Source: Hymenopellis radicata (taxonomy: Eukaryota > Basidiomycota > Agaricomycetes > Agaricales > Physalacriaceae). From it: 64,000 nt of DNA. The stretch lies in the NCBI GenBank assembly GCA_015501595.1, contig JADNRX010000235.1, positions 1-64,000 of the forward strand. The letters run 5' to 3'. The notes under the pieces are model-generated. The model was not told the DNA's origin, searched no databases, and saw only the letters and a program-made list of their open reading frames with translations. The translations under genes were made by a program, and so were the position numbers. How positions within the stretch are numbered: the first letter of the stretch is position 1; each line of letters starts with the position of its first letter. Shown in pieces: positions 41,352 through 51,271 of the stretch.

Positions 41352-42406
41352 TCAAATCCTCTCCACGTACATGACTCCTAGAATGTCCAGCTGTCTCCAG
41401 TAACGGAGGAAGGAGTCCGACGACCAACGTCCCAATGCCTTGACCACGTCTGGCTTGATGCCCTTCAGGAGGTAGTGAGTCGTTCCTCCAATCCTGAAGG
41501 AGTGTCCCGTAATCCTCTTCATGCCTTTCGCCATCCAGATCTCGTTACACCTCAGGATGAAGCTCTTCTTCGACAGTAGCTTCCTGTCGCCGTCCTCATC
41601 TATAAAGGACGCGAGTGGGACCTCTCCTCCGTTCTGGTCCAAGTCGTTCATAATCGCGTGGTGGTCTATAGCCTTGATGGGGTCCGCGACGCCTTTCTGG
41701 GCGCATATCGTCACGTCCTCTCCTTCCTGTTTCTTCGTCTTCGTGAACGGCAGGCGGAGTGTGCGTGAGCCGAAGGACGAGATTGGGTCTCCGAGGTTGT
41801 TGAACGACGGAACGGTGTTGGGTCTGAGTTTCTCGGGTCGGGAGATTCTGGGAGGAGCTCGCCAAGGCGGCATTGTCCGAAGAAGGCGATGTTAGCGATG
41901 GCCGCCACGCATGCGTCTTTGCCGTCCTTTGGGTCCAGGTGGCTGTTCAGCACCTCCATCCTCTCGAGCGTCACCGGAGCTCTCGTCTCTCTAGCGGCTT
42001 CCACCGGTTTCAACCTCTTTACTCCCTCCATGACTCTCTTCAGGCTCTGTCCTCCGTTCCAGGCTACTCCGTTCACGATGTGGACCGCCTTGATGCCGGC
42101 CATCTTGCTCGGGAGTGAGGCCGAGCCTTTCCTGCCCTTCCAGGAGGACGCGTAGTCGCACAACGTCGTTTCTGCTGCTGGGAGACGCCTGTCCTGTCCT
42201 ATTCCTCTTTCCTCGCACCACGTCGCGAAGCTCTGCCAGCTCGCCTTGTGCTGCTTCGTCGTGGATGGGGCCCAAGATCCGGCCATCGTCTGCCTCGTCT
42301 CCTCCGAGAGGGAATCGCGTATGTCGAAAGGAGAGAGTCTGGGTATGGAGATGCCCTCCTGCTTGTCCTCGATAAAGGCGGGAAGACGTCTGATAGGCTG
42401 TTTCAT
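41352..42406 (-). CDS. Tyrosine recombinase of the Ngaro-type element (one frameshift)
   Basis: The N-terminal half (42406-41860) has the DNA-binding-like SAM domain (WAPSTTKQHKASWQSFATWC, VTLERMEVLNSHL) and the first catalytic Arg in FFGQCRLGELLP. The frame then slips by one near 41840-41860. The second half (to 41352) holds GHSFRIGGTT (H-x-x-R), LGRWSSDSFLRYWR (Trp and the nucleophilic Tyr) and ends MYVERI. All catalytic residues R, H-x-x-R, W and Y are visible. The enzyme cuts and rejoins DNA through a 3'-phosphotyrosine link to integrate the element. This copy needs the frameshift to be an error to be active. Confidence 0.8.
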
Positions 42407-42520
42407 GATTTCACTGGATGATGGTGGTTTACGGCTAAGTGACGCTGTGTCACGGCTACTGTGACTTTCTGTTGTACTGTTGTCACTTCGCGTCTCGCTG
42501 TTCGAGCTGAAATCACGTTG

Positions 42521-44425
42521 CTATTCTTTCAGAGACTGGTATCCTACTGAGTGTTCTACGAGATCTCTTAGGTAGTAAGGGATCTTCGGCGGGTATTGTA
42601 GTAATTGTTTCCTTGGTGGGAATTTTGCTCTGGAAGGTGCGTCGGCGATGTTCTCATGCGTGGAGACCCACTCTATCGAGAGCCATATGTCAAAATCCTG
42701 CATCAGACCGACTATCTTCTTCAGCATATCATTCTGTTGTCTCCCCCGTGAGCACCCTGCCTTCAATGCGCCGACGACTCCTTGGTTGTCCGAGCGGATC
42801 TTGATGTGGCAGTTCGTAATCCCCGCCGCCTTTAGCGTGATTAGTGCCAGTAGGACCGCGACCATCTCGGCCCAGCCGATGTCTCGACCGTCCGTCTTCC
42901 ATCCCGGCTTCAGCTTCCACGCTAGCCACCTTCCGTTTAGTACCAGCCCGATACCCCATACTGTCGACGCGTCGACCATTAGTTCTATGTCCTCTCTCGG
43001 TTCCGATGGGGTGACGCATGTCATTCCGACAAAGTCCTCCTGCAACTTGTTGGTCCACCATCTTATCTCCTCGGCGAATGAAGAATTGGTCTTGTGCTTC
43101 GTGTAGTTTGGTTTCGATCCGAAGGACGCGCTCATTTTGTATAAGGCCGGCATGTGTCCCCTGCCGTCGCGGACCACCATGCATACGTGGTTGAGAGTGC
43201 CCACTATGGACTCGACTTCCTTCCGCGTGATAAGCGCCGACGTCTCCACAAAGGGTGTGAGTTTCGCCAGGTATTTGTCCTTCTTTTTCTGCGGAAGCCA
43301 GACTGTTTTGTCGACGAGGTTCCACTCGAATCCTATGTATGAGAACGTCGAGGCGAAGTCCTTGAATTTGTCCAATGCCCAGGGCCACCCCAGCCTCTCT
43401 GCTATACTCCATATCAGGCCCGCATCGTACGTGTATGTGAACGAGCCATCCGCATTCCTTTTATCGGGATATCGGAAGAAGATAAAATCATCAACCCATT
43501 TCAGTACGCCCTGGACCTGATAGAACAGAAAAATGACCACTATCGCGTCGGCGATGCGTCCGAAGATTCCAGGTGAAGGGGATGCTCCGAAGTCTAGCGT
43601 CGCATTCAGGAATACCAGCGCGTTGAGTAGGATCGCTGTGAACACCCTCTGAGCTGGGCGAACGGGGACATTTCGAAAGGCGGAGTCGACGTCAAAGACC
43701 GCCACCTGAGTCCCTTCGGGTGCCTCTGCTACTTTCAGCATACACTCCGCAAACGTGCCCCACTTGCACTGAAATCTGTCGGAGTCTATAACCGCGTTTA
43801 TCGATGTCGTCTCGGGGTTCATTTGTATCTTCTCCCTGCCGTGGTCTGGGTTCTCCTTTCTGAACGTTATCTCTTCCTGTAGCGAGTTTTCGAGCGGCGT
43901 ATGCGGGAACGAGTGGTCTGAGGTTATTCGCATCTTGTTCTTCTGTTCTACAACATTCATGGGGCACGTCCTGAAAAACCCTACACGACCTCTCAGCATC
44001 TGCCTGGCGGCCCAGTAAGCGTTCCTCTCACCGATTTTCTTCTCCATCTCTTCCGGCGTCAAACCTCCTTGCAAGCGGCCTAGTTCCCGTTCTTTCCCGT
44101 ACTTCTCTTCTATGAATTGCAGATATCTTGGTTCTTTAGCGTGGTTCGGTGGGACATATGTCCTGTCTAATTCGAATTCTTCAAGTCCGAGTGAAAATCC
44201 TTCTCTGATGCCTTTCGGGATGTCCTCGAAGAGGTGGAGTGCTCCCGCTTTCCTCAGCTCCTCCTCCCAGGCCTCAGCCTTGAACGGAGTCACTATCGGA
44301 AAGAGATCGTCTCCTCCCCCACTCATCCCAGCCTCCTCCTCCTCCTCCGTCGAGACGTCCACTTCCATCGTAGCCCGTCCCGACTCTTCTCCTCCCCGCG
44401 CGGAGAGCCCCTCAGGACTTCCCAT
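42521..44425 (-). CDS. Reverse transcriptase-RNase H of the Ngaro-type element
   Basis: 634 residues from the ATG at 44425, which overlaps the gag-like stop by 14 nt (ATG GGA AGT CCT GA), so translation may depend on reinitiation or frameshifting. The acidic start (VSTEEEEEAGMSGGGDD) is followed by RT motifs: DHSFPHTPLENSL, VAVFDVDSAFRNVPVRP (first catalytic Asp), GASPSPGIFGRIADA and LKWVDDFIFF (the YxDD box with Val-Asp-Asp). RNase H follows: ELMVDASTVWGIGLVL (Asp), IGWAEMVAVLLAL (Glu), IRSDNQGVVGALKAG (Asp) and THENIADAPSRA (Asp). No interruption is seen. It copies element RNA into DNA in the cell. Confidence 0.88.
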   Translation of the reverse strand: MGSPEGLSARGGEESGRATMEVDVSTEEEEEAGMSGGGDDLFPIVTPFKAEAWEEELRKAGALHLFEDIPKGIREGFSLGLEEFELDRTYVPPNHAKEPRYLQFIEEKYGKERELGRLQGGLTPEEMEKKIGERNAYWAARQMLRGRVGFFRTCPMNVVEQKNKMRITSDHSFPHTPLENSLQEEITFRKENPDHGREKIQMNPETTSINAVIDSDRFQCKWGTFAECMLKVAEAPEGTQVAVFDVDSAFRNVPVRPAQRVFTAILLNALVFLNATLDFGASPSPGIFGRIADAIVVIFLFYQVQGVLKWVDDFIFFRYPDKRNADGSFTYTYDAGLIWSIAERLGWPWALDKFKDFASTFSYIGFEWNLVDKTVWLPQKKKDKYLAKLTPFVETSALITRKEVESIVGTLNHVCMVVRDGRGHMPALYKMSASFGSKPNYTKHKTNSSFAEEIRWWTNKLQEDFVGMTCVTPSEPREDIELMVDASTVWGIGLVLNGRWLAWKLKPGWKTDGRDIGWAEMVAVLLALITLKAAGITNCHIKIRSDNQGVVGALKAGCSRGRQQNDMLKKIVGLMQDFDIWLSIEWVSTHENIADAPSRAKFPPRKQLLQYPPKIPYYLRDLVEHSVGYQSLKE

Positions 44426-45556
44426 GGTCTCTCGAGCAGTGCTCAGTGGACCTGCAAATGGCGCATGCGTGGAGGAAGATGTTGCCGGAAGCGCAGATGG
44501 AGCGAGTACACGACTGTCCTTGATTCCACGAGATGCAGTACTTCTTTCCGGTCTTCTTGTCGACAAAGGATCCGTTCGGCCTTCCTTCGGGAACGTGAAC
44601 GATGAGTGAGCTGCCTCCCGGACAGTCGAACGTGTCGTGACTCGTGCTGTTATCGTAGATGCAAGGGTAAGTTTTCCCGCTCCTCTTCTGACCTCCGGAC
44701 TTCTGCGAACCTTGTGTCTTCTGGCTCGTCCCCGATGACGATGAGGCTCTTGGGCCCGAAGGCGCCTTTGGTCCCCCTCGAGCATTGTCCTTCGCTCTCT
44801 TCTCCGCCAATTCCTTCAACTCGTTGATCTCCTTCTTCAAGGCCCTGCGGTGTTCCTTCTCGACCTCTATCGCAATAGTGTCGAACTGGGCCTTGTTCCA
44901 GACTGAGACATCCACCTGTGGGAGTCAGTCTCGTACACTCTGTGCCTCAGAAACTCTCTTACCTGGAGTTCGTACTGGAAATGGACGCGAAAAGCCCACT
45001 CCACGTATCTCTTGAACACTTCGAAATCCTGTTCGAAGTTCGGGTGGCGCATACACTCCTGCCTCAACGTGTCGAATTCTTTCGCCATCTGGGCTGCCGA
45101 GACCGTCAGCGGCTCTCCGTCCTTGTCCGTCAGCGGGACGTAGTATCTGTCGACCGCCCTCGCCATGTTCGACAGGCCGGCTGTCCAGGGACCTGGGCCG
45201 AGCACCCTGTCCGTTGAGTGACTCGACTTCGACGTCGCCACCATCTCGCCGTCGGCATTCAGCTTTAGGTGCTTCACGTCTTCTCCCAGGTTCGCGTTCT
45301 GCTCCTTGAGGCAGGCCTCCGGCGTAAACATCGAGATTCGAAGAGGCTTCTTCCACCCCTCCTCCAGAATCCTTCGCACCTCGTACGGGACCCACAGCTC
45401 GTCGCGGCGTCCGACTTCCTCCAGCGTGAATCTGGACTTCTTGCTGAAACGTCGCTTCTCGGGTGTCTTCTCCCCCTTCTTCGGCCTCTCCTGGAGCGGC
45501 GAAGCTGACGCCTTGCGCTTCCGCTGTCGAATGACCCTCGGCGACGGAGACAGCAC
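44412..45556 (-). CDS. Gag-like C-terminal part with zinc-finger-like Cys/His
   Basis: Two exons separated by a GTAAGAG...CCCACAG intron at about 44883-44926, joining ..HFQYELQ to VDVSVWNKAQFDTIAIEVEK. The upstream part contains FTLEEVGRRDELWVPYEVRR and DTLRQECMRHPNFEQDFEVF, a helical capsid-like region. The downstream part is Ser/Gly-rich and ends in Cys/His clusters: KKYCISWNQGQSC, then HACAICRSTEHCSRDH. These resemble the nucleic-acid-binding end of DIRS-order Gag proteins. The end overlaps the RT ORF by 14 nt. Confidence 0.7.
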
Positions 45557-47470
45557 CTTCTGTTTCTTTCTCCCCGGCGACTTCGGCGAGACCTGTCCCT
45601 GTGTCGATCCAGACGATGTCCTTCCTCGCTTCCGCTTGGGGTCGAAGGTCCTCTCGTACTCTTCCCGAAGATGCCGTTCACCTGCTTCCAGATTTCCAAC
45701 ATCTCCTGCGGACCCTCCACGTTGAACATCTGAGCGAGCTCCGCGACCTTCCTCTTCATTTCTCGAGGACTCTTTCGCTTGTAGACCTTCTCGTCCGAGA
45801 AGTCCTCCTCCGTTTCGTCCTCCTCCAGCTCGCCCTCCTCCAGACGCCCGTTCGCAAGCTTATCGAAGTACCGTTGTACTCCTTTTCCTGCTTCGCCCTG
45901 TCGAGCAGCGCCATAGCTTCCTTCAGCTTGGCCTCCGCCTCGCTCGCCTTCTTTCTCTTCGCCTCCACGACCTTCTTCGCCTTCTCCACCAGCTCCTGGC
46001 CGGAGAGCTCCATCTGCTTCATCTTTGACTCCGCCTTCTTCAGCGCCGCCTCTCTGCTCTTCACCTGCTCCGCCGTCGCTGCCGTAAGGTCTTCCATGTT
46101 CTTCTTGGCGTCGGCTACCTTCTGTTCCTGGGCGTGCAGCGCCTTCTTCATCTTCTCCATCTCCTGTTCTACCTCTGCTCTCTTCTTCTTCTCCTTTTGC
46201 GCCTCTAAGCGCATCTTTTCCAAGTCGGCGGCTCGTTTCCTGCCCTCCTTGTCTTCCCGCCGCTGCTTCTCCTCCCGCTCTCGCCTGAGCGTCTCAGCTG
46301 CCCGCGACGTCTCCGTTCCCGTCTCTGCGTCACGTTGGCTCTTGTCCGCTGCCGCCTTCGTCTTCGCGGCTCGGAGCTCTTCCTCGTGGGCCGCTCGTTC
46401 GGCTTCAGCCTCGGCTTCCTGCCTTTTCTTCGCGAGCGCCTCCTTCTTCCTGACGTCCGCTTCTTTGAGCTTTCTCTGCTCATCCTCTGTCGCGCGTCTC
46501 TCCCTCTCCCGTTCCTTCTCCTTGTCCTGCCCTGCGACGGGGTCATCTCCCTGCGCGGTCTCGACTGTTGGACGTTTCTTCGCTTTTGAGCGGGATATAT
46601 GCGCGCTCGTGGGCGTCTTATCCGCGGCCTGCCTCTCTGGGGTCGCCTCCTTGGGGTTCCCCTCCCAGGCCCTGCATAGCTGGTCGAACTCCTCGTCCGA
46701 CTTGTCGAACTCGTCGGGCTCCTCGCCTGCGCCGAGATCAGTCTCTATTGGAACGCATTCCATACAGGGGACACGTACCCTGCTTCGGATTGGGTGGGAC
46801 TCGACGCATAGAGTCACCTCCCTCCTCCTGCTCGTCTGCAGCCGCCGCCCCGGTCTCCAACTCATTCCCGTTTCCGCGCGTCGAGTTGTTAGGCTCGCGC
46901 TCGTCTGTCGGAAGTGAGAAGGAAAACGCGAGGTTGCCGCTTCTTCGACTTTCTCTCCCCCACGGCCACCGGGGATGCCAGGACTGAGGATCCTCTTGGG
47001 GCCTGCTGTGGAGAGGACTGTGACCGGGCCTCGAAGCTGAGAGCCCTGGGCCGCACTCGCGAGATGCCGCTCGTCTCGCGGTCGTCTTCGTCGTCGCTGT
47101 AGGTAGAGATCTCGTCCTTCTCCACCGACCCGGAAGGCCAGTAGTCGATGCCCTCCTTGTCCTCGGGCTCCAGCTCCTCGTCCTCGTCTCCGGGCCGCTC
47201 TGCGTCAGAGGTGTCCGCCAACGTCGCGTCCGCTAGCGTCGGCCTGCCACGTAATGAGGTGGAGCGGTTCGACTGGGGAGGGTCCCTGGCCTCCCGCGAC
47301 CTGCTCTTTCCTCGCCTTTGCTTGAATCCGTCTATGCCGGTGTACAGAGCGTGATCGAAGTTGAACTGACCCGTCGGCAGTCCGCTCGTCGCGCGCGTAC
47401 GCCCTCGCCGTCCTAGTGTCCGCAGATCTACCTGTGGACCTTCCTCGCCGTGGCCGATATTGTTGTCCAT
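45557..47470 (-). pseudogene. Gag-like N-terminal part with long coiled coil, frameshifted
   Basis: Starts at 47470 (MDNNIGHGEEGPQVDLRTLG) with a charged, disordered region (DEDEELEPEDKEGIDYW). After an unclear junction near 46890 an acidic segment (GEEPDEFDKSDEEFDQL) leads into a long Lys/Glu/Ala-rich coiled coil (46500-45900). The frame then changes near 45885 to YFDKLANGRLEEGELEEDE and MKRKVAELAQMFNVEGPQEM. It changes again near 45670 to EEYERTFDPKRKRG. At least two single-base shifts, and possibly small introns, separate it from the downstream exon. By position it is the Gag N-terminus, probably not made by this copy. Confidence 0.6.
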
Positions 47471-47492
47471 TGTTGTAATGTCGGCTCTAAAC

Positions 47493-47659
47493 CCAAAAGA
47501 AGTGAGCTCGTCGTGTTGCGACGCAGCGAGCTAAGACAGCAAACGGAACCGACAGGCTTCGTCGTGGTTCCGAAAGAAGGAGCACGAGGTCACGTGCTAC
47601 TTCCCGCGTGAATACGCGCTCCGATCCCGCTATCGGCACCAACCTCCTCGGAGCTTCCA
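47493..47659 (-). repeat. Terminal split repeat A1 of the Ngaro-type element
   Basis: 167 bp, identical to A2 by reading. It is the 5' end of the element and should carry the promoter. It abuts the transporter intron at ..GTTTAATGG. Confidence 0.88.
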
Positions 47660-47692
47660 TTAAACGCCACCGATCCAAATCAACCAACTCAC

Positions 47693-49860
47693 TAGCCACT
47701 GGATTCGTGTACGAACTAAACACACCCAAACACTTTGCCGTAATCGTCCAAATCATCATTCCCTTCCCCCGCATCGAATAATGCAGCACCTCTGCTGGAT
47801 AACTAAAGAATATACTTCCACAAGCCACAAAGAATGCCCCGTTATAGAGCCACATGAACGCCACCGCGGCGATGCTCGCGCCCTTGTTCCCGGTCTTGGT
47901 GTACATGGCCAAGCACGTGGTGAGCCCGATATTTGCAAGGAGCACGGCGAGCCAGGCCCCGAGAAGTTGGGGACGCCGGTTGATGCGCTGGGTGAGCCAG
48001 AGGCCGAACATTGCCATGACGAAAGAGAAGGAGGTCGAGCCGGCGTTTAGGCCCGTTAAGGTTACGGTGTTCGTTATACCGACGATTTTGAGAACTAGAG
48101 GAAAGCGGACTAGGTAAGGAACGGCGCACGAACCAGACGCGAAGATACATACTTTGGGTGTAATCTAATAGACTCTTTAGAACGAAGCCCAAACATCCGA
48201 GTGAAGGCACTCACAATAACTGATATTACCCGTTCCGCTCAAGTTCTGACAAGTAGCGATGAGGATAACTAGATCATGCAACATCAGGTTCCTTAGAGAG
48301 AAGAACACAACATACCGCAACCCAGTCGATGCCGATTGCTCCTCGACGAAAAGATAACCTTCCACGAATCCTGCTTCGTCTCCGTCTCCATCCTAATCGC
48401 TTCGTGCACTTCCGCGTACTCAAACGCCGCGAGTTCGTCGTCCTCCGCGCCGTTCGCATGATATTTGGCGAAAAACGCTTTTGCTTCGTTATCACGGCCT
48501 TTCTTAACTACAAGGCCGTCAGGCGTATAACGGAGACGGATGAGATTGACTTACTCAACCACCTTGGCGACTCTGGGACGTATGTGATGACGAAGATCGA
48601 GACCAGTGCTGGGCCGATGTGAATCTACAGCACGCATTGGCGATTTGGACAGACTAGGTCTGGAAGATCAAACGTACGAGGTAGGGTATTCCTTAGGGGT
48701 GGAGCAAGGTCAGGCGATGAAAACGCGCACAAGAATGGAAAGCGCACTCCAGCTCCAGTTATTTGTGAGATGACTGCATCCCTACAGAGGAATTAATACC
48801 ATAGTGGTCCAATTAAGTGCTGATACGCACAAAGTTCACCCTGCATAGAGAACACTTAGTTGTATGTCTTGAGTGAGTAGGTGTTCGAGACTAACCAGGC
48901 TGCAGTGAAATTACCACAAATCTACGCGAACACCCATACGTCAATAAAAGGTAGCACATTGAATTAAATCACCTACGAAAGCAACATCAAAGAATCCCGC
49001 CATCCACGTTCGATGCTTCGGGTGGGGGAGCTCTTGGAGCCTAACCAAAGGTCAGTCCAACGTTAATACTGATGAAACGAAATCAAGCAGCGTACATTAT
49101 GGGCGAACACATCAATGAGAACGCAAGCCCGGATCCAATCTGCTCATAATTAGAACACGAGTTAGTACGACGCGGTAATGAACGGCGTACAATGATTCGC
49201 GAAACCATGAACATGGCGTAGCCATCTGTACTACTACCACCGGCGCCGGCGGCGCAACCAATAGCGGTTCCGACCAAGTTGGTGACGGAGGCATACCTGA
49301 CAGTCTCGCATTAATACGGACATGGAGTTCATGGGTCGGACATACTGTATACACCACTTTCTGCCCCACTTGTCCGCGATCCAGGCAGCGAACGGCGCCG
49401 TGACCACTATGTTGCAATTATTAGAAAGACTCCGCTTTGAGGAAAAGAGGTACATACGTCCGACAAGATATGGAGCGGTGTTCAAAAGCCCAATTTTACT
49501 GGAGTCGGGGTACCCCAGTGCTTCACCAAAGTTAGCCAGCCTTCAAAATGAGAAGAGCAAAAGGAAAGACACACAAGTCTTCCAAGCAGACATCGCCTGA
49601 AACCCGCCTACCAGATTTGCATCGTAGCCATTGAGATACTGCGTGAGGAAGATGCAGCAGAGCAGGAGGTTCAGACGAAAGAGTCCTAAGCCATATTAGC
49701 ATCGCGTTACCAGTGTGGGGGCCGACCAACCGTCGTTTTTCCACCAAGGCTATGCATGAGACACACTGTTAGCTATTGGGGAAAAGGGAACAAAAGACGG
49801 CGAACGCACCAAATGCGAGTCCTTGTTCGGAATGCTCCTGAACGCTTCGTGTCCAGCCAT
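47693..49860 (-). CDS. MFS sugar transporter, 5' exons
   Basis: Starts MAGHEAFRSIPNKDSHL (49860), then in several short exons PWWKNDG, LFRLNLLLCCIFLTQYLNGY (first helix with the N-G-Y-D signature), GYPDSSKIGLLNTAPYLVG, VVTAPFAAWIADKWGRKW (the D-R/K-x-G-R-R/K loop), YASVTNLVGTAIGCAAGAGG, MVSRIIIGSGLAFSLM, LPHPKHRTWMAGFFDVAF, IGPALVSIFVITYVPESPRW (P-E-S-P-R-W signature), ANGAEDDELAAFEYAEVHEA, and VFSSYTNPVA before the invaded intron. Some small exon borders are approximate. It is a sugar:H+ symporter of the lactose-permease-like group by resemblance; the substrate is unknown. The intron at 47692 originally had 49 nt and now holds a 7-kb element, so correct splicing is doubtful. Confidence 0.82.
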
Positions 49861-50652
49861 GATGAGGTCTCGACGAAGGAGGTAGACGTCTAAACGCAGG
49901 GACAACCTCTGGTGTTTATCTGCAAAAACCTTATCAGGACTATACTATCACTCCAGCGCAGCCCCCGTTTCCTCATGACAATTATGAGCGATAAGGAAAA
50001 AAAGTTGCCGCTGATAGGCCTTTTGAACGCGCTTGGACGGGCAAGAAATACTCGCCGGCGTCGTAAGGGCTATATGACGCGCGTATTGAGGTGGTTGGCG
50101 TTCATGGAGCGCTGAACACAAGGGCATCGTTACGATGTTAAAGAAGTACCGGCCAGCCGCTTGGCCCCGTCGGTCTAATCGGAGTTGATCATTTCCAACA
50201 TGGCCTCCTTATGCGGGGAGGCCTATGGCTCATTTCTGTGCAGACAGCAAGTTTTTCAAGTTGAACAAGAGAGGGAAAAAGGGAAAGAGAGAGAGATTTC
50301 CCCCACGAGCCAATTTGACCTGAATGAGCACCGATCAGCTCGGCATCTGTTGCCGTTCGTGTGTTGCGTTCGACGTGTTTCCGACGCGTTAAGCGCGCTT
50401 TTGGGACAGTGTAAGCGATAAAAAGACCTCACAAGATAGGTCCGATTACACTGAATCTTAGTAGACCTTTCAATGTGCCGACCAGTGCCGTCGCCGAGGG
50501 CGGCCATTTCGACGGGATTGCTCGTCAACATGATATCATGATCAGATTGCAACGGTAATAGCTTAGGTGACTGCAATCAACGATTTTACAAAGCACGCTG
50601 CTGGTGCCCATCTTGGTGGTGGGAAGACCAAGTTCCAATTGACTTCCCTCTC
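49861..50652. other. Intergenic
   Basis: This is the upstream region of the minus-strand transporter and the region before the Hsp20 fragment. No gene was recognised. A purine-rich GAGAGGGAAAAAGGGAAAGA tract lies at about 50269-50288. Confidence 0.4.
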
Positions 50653-50963
50653 GTGGCGTCGTTCTCTACCCGACACGCCAGATCGTCGTTTGAACTTCCC
50701 GGACTGAAGAAAGAGGATGTCGACATCGATGTCCATGATGGACGTCTGACTATCACTGTGAAGGAACGCAAGTTTGGCAGGTTCGCACGGACGTTGAGGC
50801 TTCCTCAAGGTAAGCTTGGAGTTGTTTACTTTCCAGAACTAGGTTTCTGCCTTGTTGGTTGTAGGAAGAGCGAATCAACGCGTCCTTGGAGAACGGCGTG
50901 TTAACTGTCACATTCCCAAAGGCTGCACCCGAGGCGGCGCCGAGGAAGATTACTATCCCTTAA
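50653..50963 (+). pseudogene. Small heat-shock protein (Hsp20) fragment
   Basis: The alpha-crystallin core is clear: SSFELPGLKKEDVDIDVHDG, RLTITVKERKFGRFARTLRL, then, after an intron of about 50 nt, ERINASLENGVLTVTFPKAA and a stop at 50961. The N-terminal arm is missing; no ATG opens the frame, and the upstream codons have no Hsp20 resemblance. The usual loop between VKE and the RxFGxFxRTL motif is shortened. The intron acceptor that keeps the frame is not the strongest available. An intact relative is a cytosolic ATP-independent chaperone; this copy is 5'-truncated and probably dead. Confidence 0.65.
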
Positions 50964-51271
50964 ACATTCTCTTGATCTTGTCCCCTTTGTATTCACATAT
51001 GTCCTGACCTGTATCCAATAAATTCCTTGTTTCCATACCTTGATAACTTGAATTGTCCAATACGAGCTAAACATTCCGGGAAGAAGGAACCAGTCAACCT
51101 CATCCCCAGATCTGCCTCAAGCACTATCCACGGGAATCATGGCAGTGGCAATATCACTACCTTCACCTTCACCTTGAGTCGGAGAAGACGGCCAGTCAAC
51201 ACCCGACTGAGCAGAGACAGCCAACATGCTGCATGATTTGAGCGCTTGTTAAACACTCTTTGAGGATTAAC

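Larger units (their letters stand above)
40624..47659 (-). mobile_element. Ngaro/PAT-type tyrosine-recombinase retrotransposon, 7,036 bp
   Basis: Minus-strand element with the order A1 (47659-47493), gag-like ORFs, RT-RNase H (44425-42521), tyrosine recombinase (42406-41352), B1 (41274-41078), A2 (41080-40914), spacer, B2 (40820-40624). Split direct repeats with RT-RH and tyrosine recombinase but no integrase and no methyltransferase define the Ngaro/PAT branch of the DIRS order. As expected for such elements, no target duplication is seen; the junctions share only TGG. It lies in the same orientation as the host transporter and inside one of its introns. RT-RH is intact, while gag and recombinase frames have single-base breaks. 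By family, insertion occurs by recombinase-mediated integration of a circular DNA. Confidence 0.88.

Noticed and set aside
44426..44785. N-terminal 120 codons of the long RT frame
   Set aside because: This stretch overlaps the Cys/His-rich gag-like frame, which has family-like composition. The RT start at 44425 fits the 14-nt overlap better.
45601..46917. 438-codon plus-strand ORF rich in Ser/Phe/Leu
   Set aside because: It is the antisense shadow of the Lys/Glu-rich coiled coil of the gag-like gene; low-complexity codons on one strand leave the other open.
48329..48622. Plus-strand ORF MPIAPRRKDNLPRILLRLRL...
   Set aside because: It is the complement of the transporter exon encoding ANGAEDDELAAFEYAEVHEA.
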